The position numbers and the translations under genes are program-made. From NCBI RefSeq assembly GCF_003073045.1, contig NC_037596.1, positions 11,901,950-11,965,949 of the forward strand: 64,000 nt of DNA. The letters are read 5' to 3'. The stretch comes from Pomacea canaliculata (taxonomy: Eukaryota; Mollusca; Gastropoda; Architaenioglossa; Ampullariidae). Numbering within the stretch: position 1 is the first letter of the stretch; every line of letters begins with the position of its first letter. This document shows positions 58,842 to 64,000 of this stretch, piece by piece. The notes below the pieces were generated by a model that saw nothing but the letters and a program-made list of their open reading frames with translations, had not been told where the DNA came from and ran no database searches.

Positions 58842-58980
58842 GTCTAAGGTGAGGGGAGGACGTGATACAACCACCGAGCTATTCTTGTCATGGCTTCAAG
58901 CACCTGATGCAAGGCAGTGTGTGCAATAATTAATGCCAAGAGAGATCATTGTCAGTGGTTACAACAATGTGCCAAGATTA

Positions 58981-59538
58981 ATAATGCGGCGAAACGCCGG
59001 TCGGCAAAACGTCCGAACACGTGTATGTGAGTATCTAATCTCTATACTATATGCTGTTTGATTTTGTTAACTCTACTTATTTGTATTTCTCACAGTAACT
59101 GTCTTTTCAATTGCTATGCACAAGCAAGTGGGAGCAAGCACTTGAGAGTGTCTAGCTGAGTGTGTGTGAAGTGATAAAGGCGGATAAAAGCCTCCATTAT
59201 CGTCTTCCTCTTTAAAATGTCCACTCCTACATTCAGTTTCATATAATAACACGTCTTCACATTTTATATCTTGTCAGTATTTTCCCGATGTCACTAACCC
59301 TTTTTTTCTAGAATCGTTATCGTTAAATTTTCAGAAACGCAGCGAGTCATCGCATTGTTCTTCTTTCTAGTGTGATTATTTTGTGATCTTATTTCATTGC
59401 AATGAGTCCGTCCTTCGCTGAGATATTACTCTTTGTAAATTCTCAATTCATCATCATCATGATCATGTGTGTGGGTGTACCCGTAGGTATACGAGTACTT
59501 GTGCGGACGTTTCACCGACGGACGTTTCGCCGCATTAT
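58981..59538. mobile_element. Inverted-repeat element (558 bp), unknown family
   Basis: Inverted ends of 35 nt (58981-59015 and 59504-59538) match at 31 positions and begin ATAATGCGGCGAAACG. The inside is AT-rich and non-coding. No target duplication could be fixed. Confidence 0.7.
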
Positions 59539-59697
59539 GTCAGAGTTAGAGAGAGCTTACTTACTTCTCAAAGAATGAAAGTAACTACTAGATTACACAA
59601 TAATTCTTTATTTCAAACAAATTTTACACACAGACTTCACAGACAGTTCACTTTGATTGTCACAGATTATGCGCAACAGCTTTGAGAAAAAACTTTG

Positions 59698-59808
59698 ATA
59701 CAATGGCGAGAGAAATGTGTGAGCTGACGGTTCACATGAGGAGGGATAGTGAGAGAGAGTTCACTGATACATTGATACAATGGCGAGAGAAATGTGTGAG
59801 CTAAGGGC
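59698..59808. repeat. Short direct repeat
   Basis: GATACAATGGCGAGAGAAAT plus about ten more bases occurs twice, 76 bp apart. Confidence 0.6.
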
Positions 59809-59847
59809 GTCACACACTTGACTTCGGCTAAAGGTCCCGCGTGAAAT

Positions 59848-59911
59848 GCCGAAATGAAGTGCCCCGCGCCGAAACGTCCGGCGGCGAAACGCCGGTCGGC
59901 AAAACGTCCGT
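59848..59911. repeat. Lone end of the same inverted-repeat family
   Basis: GGCGAAACGCCGGTCGGCAA recurs here next to degenerate GCCGAAACGTCCG units, with no partner of opposite orientation nearby to its right. Confidence 0.6.
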
Positions 59912-62240
59912 GTACCATATGAGTAAGTGTAAGACTACGGAGAGTGTTTCCCTTTAGCCGTGTTTGTGCAAAGGGTGTGTATTCAGGTGGGTGGGACGTT
60001 TGCGTACATTAGCGGAAGCGGTACATGTGTTGGGAATTCCTCTGAGCGTAAAACTTTGACAAGTCACTGAGTTTCGAAATTATGTCCAATTTTAAGCACA
60101 AGTCATTGGCCACGTTCTCCAATTTTACCGACAGAAGTATTATTAGAAATAAAATTCACGAAACAAATGAGTATGTGAAATAGTCGTCAGGGAAAACAGG
60201 TATTAGTATCCTACCGAGCAATAAATGCAAACAGGAACAGATGTGTATATATTCTTGATATAACAATTACTAACAGCCCCTGCGCGCTTAGATGAAACTA
60301 CGCAGCCATCTTACTACTGGTAAAATCAGCATTTGACCGCCTGCTTCTTCAACTTAAAAAGGAAATATAAAAAGGCAGTTAATAAAAATTGTGAAAAATT
60401 ACACAGATTTCTTTCAGATTTATTATGTAAGCACTCTGTGACAAACCAGCACTTGTGAGCGTATTTCATTGTATCAGAGGAAAAACATTTTCGAGGAAAA
60501 GCTATTTTGGAGCTGAAATCTCGTGAACAAAGTACTTCTCTGTAAATTTAGGCGTAACATACTTTGAGGAAGTTGTTGATAAAGAAGGAAGCTGTTCTCG
60601 AAGTCGGAAGCACCACAGGCAAATAACAAGCGGACGTATTTTACCAGAAATTTAAACAGAAAAGTTACAGACTACCTGTACTATAGTAATATCCCTTCTC
60701 TAACTCAACAGTTAATTTTAGTTACAGGTTCACAAGAGATGAAGATATCATGTGACTTTATATCATGTATCTCTCTATCCCCTGTGATTGTATATATGTG
60801 TGTGTGTGTGACCTTTTGTTCGGCTTAGTGAGAGTATGTCGCAATTTCTTTTACATCTCTGTTTCTTTCTGAGCCAGTGATAGCATTGTAAAACGCAGAA
60901 TCTACACATAAACACACAGATTATTGAAGCTTTTATCGCATGATGTATTAATGGGGATTATGTTACTAGACTTTTTTTAAGCTGTACGTCAGCAAGAGAA
61001 AAGCATTACCTGCCCCTGCCCTCGGTTAATCACACATATGACTTTGCACTTTCTTTCCTTTGTCGTTCACATGTCGCATATATATATATAACTTTAATGC
61101 GGTGTATCGAAAGACTGCGTAGAAGGTAATTTCTAAATAAAGATCCTTTGTCATCTTAAAGTCGTTAAAAAGTTGTAAAGATTTATAAACATTATGCGGG
61201 AGCTTTGCAAACTTATTGGCAAAAACGCGACATTAAATAGAAAGCTTATCCACGCATTTGAAATTCAAATATTGTCATGATGTGTTTATTACTAAGCATG
61301 TCTGTTGATGAAGATGACAGTTCAGAAAAGGAAAGCTACTGCGATTCTGTTTCTTGGATTATACATTAGCAACTATCATTTTGAATATGTATATACATGT
61401 GACCACGTACATGGAATGCAGTTTTCATTAAAACATAACGTATGATCTCTAGACATTTAAATTTTTATTAAAGACATTTTTCTCGAACTCTGTCAATCAC
61501 TTTCTTCTTTAGAAATGTCGATTAAAGAAAATATTCACGATGTGCGCAAATTTAAAGTTAGAGAAAGGGCATTATCAGGGTAAGGTAACGATAAACAGTT
61601 ACCTTACGACTTACCTATTCTGTGCTTATACTTTCCAAACGTTTTAGTGTACAAGATGTATCAGAGCAGAACAGATTAGGAGTGTCCTTCATTATTATGT
61701 AAAGACTGTTATGTTGTATTCTATCCCTCTAAAGCTTATGAGTGTTGTTTCTTTCTCCACTAAATCACTGTAATCTTCTTTTAAATAAAATTAATGTTCT
61801 GACATAGCCTTTACATCCTTTTTTATTGAATCGTTTTTATCTTTCGACACTTTTCCCTTATGAGCATTTGAACCTGTTTATCATTTAACATTTCACGTCC
61901 TGTAAGTAATTTAAATGAGGACTAAGACTGATATGTCACTACAAAGAAATGAGCAGACTACAAAAGAGATGTAATATGAAAATAAAATATCGTAGAAGCA
62001 AAAATTGTATTGGTATGTTTGTAAATAAGTAACACGGTGTGTAGAAAGTAATGTATTTATTAAACATTTGGTTCAAGTTTATACACGCCTTATGACATTT
62101 AAAGAAACTTACATACACACGCACATTCGTACGTACATACTTTAAGACTTATTAAACACAAGTTTTTTATTGTTCAAAATGTAATTTTGAGAACAATTTA
62201 AACTGGTTTTCTATGTAAATTGAAAATCATTTGAAAGGGT
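59912..62240. other. Stretch absent from the B copy, right part
   Basis: No gene recognised. A (GT)n run lies near 60795-60810. Confidence 0.4.
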
Positions 62241-62904
62241 TTTGAAAAGTCCGAGGAAAAAGGAATGAGTCATTGTAGAGTGAAACTAAAATCAGGAAAA
62301 TATGAGAAATGTGACGCAGAGTAGAGAAGGGGAACTGTATTAAATGTATTTCGTGTCTCGACATGTTCAAGTTTTGTCGCATTAGTAACTGGAATTTAAT
62401 TTGACCCTCGGAAGTCTTGTACATTAAGCTATAGACTGCATTAAATTAAACTGGATTTAAAGTGTTTAAAGTCACAGGGTATATCAAGAGCAACATATCA
62501 GATACATGCATGCGAGCGTTTGAGTATTTCTCAAAAACACCTATCTTTTTACATCAGTATTCCCATTATTTCAAATTAGGAAATATGATTGATAGATACA
62601 TAAAATTATTCTGAGATTCAGTAGATATTTACTCTCCAAATAGCAAAGGCAACAAATGCATGATTTGTACATATATATATAACTTAGACCTAGATGAACG
62701 ATAAAATAGAAGCAGTGACATGGTTATAGGTTACATAAAAGAGAACTCATTAACTTTGTTTACTTAGTCAAAGATTTTAATTCAACTCAAGCTCTTTTAT
62801 GATACAGTTGTCTCAGTGCAGTGAAACCAAATTAACTCCCTTTGACCACTGGGCTCAAGAGAAAACCAAATGACCTCAGAAAATAATTTGTCACTTTACC
62901 AATA

Positions 62905-63358
62905 ATAATATAATTTGTAGAGCACTTTTCCGGTGTGTACATGTATAGCTGAGCTCAGTTTGTTGCAAATAAAAGTTAACCAAAAATCCAGCAATCATAC
63001 ATCCATATACAGACACACAAACACCAACATAATATATGAGTGATCTATATATAAGTGATATGAATAAAGAGTAACTGAGAATCCCAAAATGGTGAGAAAA
63101 AATACAGAACAGAATGTCCTATATGAGATTAATGTTTCACTCAAATTAAAATCTTGATTCATTGTAAATTTTATGCTGGTTGATTTTAGTTTGGACTTTG
63201 ATGGGAGAGGAACGGAATGAAAGCTGGAGAAAACCCGCAATGACCAGCTTATAAAGGCATCACATATAGAGAATGTCCCAAGATGAGATCTGAACCAAAG
63301 GTCTATCACTGCAATGATAACAAGCAAATGTTTTAACCAATACACTACCGGGCACACC
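62905..63358 (-). mobile_element. tRNA-derived SINE
   Basis: Read on the minus strand, the 5' end (from 63358) has a tRNA-like head with a TAGTGTATTGGTTA A-box and a GGTTCAGATCTC B-box. A GGGTTTTCTCCAGCTTTCAT core domain follows, and the 3' end reads GCTCTACAAATTATATTATT, typical of LINE-shared SINE tails. Similar SINEs are widespread in molluscs and other invertebrates. Confidence 0.7.
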
Positions 63359-63444
63359 AAAATGTATACAATTTATCAGACTTCAAAAGTACTATAGTGC
63401 TATTTAGCAGAATAAAGAAAGATATACAGTTATTTAGTAGGAAT

Positions 63445-63593
63445 CAGAGGCGGCCTTTTGGGGTGGCGCCTAAGGCACCAACCCAGGTCCCACAAATGAG
63501 GGGGTTTCATGATAACAGATTCTTTTGTCACCCTCACCTCATCATACATGTGACACTCACCCTGGGCCTCACCTACTGCTAAGGCCACCTTTG
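63445..63593. mobile_element. Possible small inverted-repeat element
   Basis: CAGAGGCGGCCTT at the left and CAAAGGTGGCCTT for the right end in reverse. No good 8-bp duplication was found, so the hAT assignment is doubtful. Confidence 0.35.
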
Positions 63594-64000
63594 TAAGCTT
63601 CCACACCTTTTTCTTCTGTTTACCTGCAGCCAGTATTATAACTCAATTTAGTCCCCTTATATCACAAAAAATTGTTTTATTTTTAGCTTTTCTGTGGAAG
63701 CATATAAAGTTTAGATAATAATTTTTTTCAGTACTTCAAAGTTGTATAGTAGCAGTTAGGCCAACTTACCTCCCTTTAACTATTAGTTAAGATCTTTGGT
63801 TTTTATGATGTATCATGTGGACAATATCAACTAAGTAAGCAATATGGAAAAAAATAATAGAATGAAAAACAAAGAATGATTCAGCAAATGAATTGTAAAA
63901 CAGCGCTTTTCATACCAAAAAAAATCTAATTGGAGTGAAGGTAAAAAGACAGACATTTATATGAAATGAATGTGAGTATATCTTGCACAAGCCCATCAGC
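63594..64000. other. Right edge, nothing recognised
   Basis: AT-rich sequence without a recognisable gene or element. Confidence 0.4.

Larger units (their letters stand above)
49404..62725. repeat. Segmental paralogy, C copy (with B copy at 5704-13754)
   Basis: Exons and introns are alignable from 5704/49404 to about 13754/62725. The C copy has an extra MITE (50181-50794) and an extra stretch of about 6 kb (56248-62240). The B copy has extra stretches of roughly 0.3, 0.7 and 0.45 kb near 8255, 8640 and 9656. Confidence 0.8.

Noticed and set aside
1..64000. CRISPR arrays, rRNA genes or functional tRNA genes
   Set aside because: No regularly spaced repeats, no rRNA-like blocks; tRNA-like boxes occur only in SINE contexts.

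Overview
This is a eukaryotic, metazoan window: AT-rich, with small GT-AG exons in long introns, LINE/SINE/MITE debris and no bacterial gene organisation. The style of the RNase H-bearing LINE and of the tRNA-derived SINE suggests a lophotrochozoan, most likely a gastropod mollusc; that taxonomic call is inference. The long open reading frames are mostly retrotransposon. The host genes are made of short exons that only appear when splice sites and intron phases are joined by hand.

The window holds a cluster of membrane receptor genes of two families. Family 1 (plus strand) is an Ig-like receptor family. Gene A survives only as its 3' end (56-1883). Gene B (6045-11612) is a headless, partly broken tail fused to a LINE. 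Gene C (41727-54269) is complete: signal peptide, three Ig-like exons, one membrane span, and a cytoplasmic tail built from seven small exons including a 13-nt microexon. All three copies end in the same arrangement, an ITIM (LIYGDL) followed 23 residues later by an ITSM-type motif (TEYxDI). This closely resembles the tails of vertebrate CD33-related Siglecs and predicts inhibitory SHP-type phosphatase signalling. Gene C has a third ITIM (STYVSI) on a separate cassette exon.

Family 2 (minus strand) has two members, D (16997-20480) and E (33361-39143). Each has a signal peptide, two Cys-rich ectodomain exons, a short stalk, one membrane span and a tail. I do not recognise the ectodomain. Both copies use a GC-AG intron just before the membrane exon. 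E carries an in-frame stop in its first Cys-rich exon. E and C are head to head, 2.6 kb between start codons.

Layout: 1-1.9 kb, A tail; 3.3-5.7 kb, LINE copy 1, cut off exactly where B-C homology starts; 6.0-11.6 kb, B; 12.4-16.8 kb, intergenic with a hAT-type MITE; 17.0-20.5 kb, D; 22.0-29.3 kb, a tandem segmental duplication with no gene recognised; 29.3-33.0 kb, intergenic with a MITE; 33.4-39.1 kb, E; 39.1-41.7 kb, shared E/C upstream region with a possible solo LTR; 41.7-54.3 kb, C, with LINE copy 2 in intron 1 and a MITE in intron 6; 54.3-64 kb, C 3' region and a roughly 6-kb stretch absent from the B copy, containing MITEs, followed by a SINE.

The genes read as an expanding innate-immune receptor locus. 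C (and probably A) would be ligand-binding inhibitory receptors, while D and E are co-clustered membrane proteins without ITIMs. B, the E nonsense codon and the C early stop show birth-and-death turnover. All functions are inferred from motifs; no expression evidence is available here.
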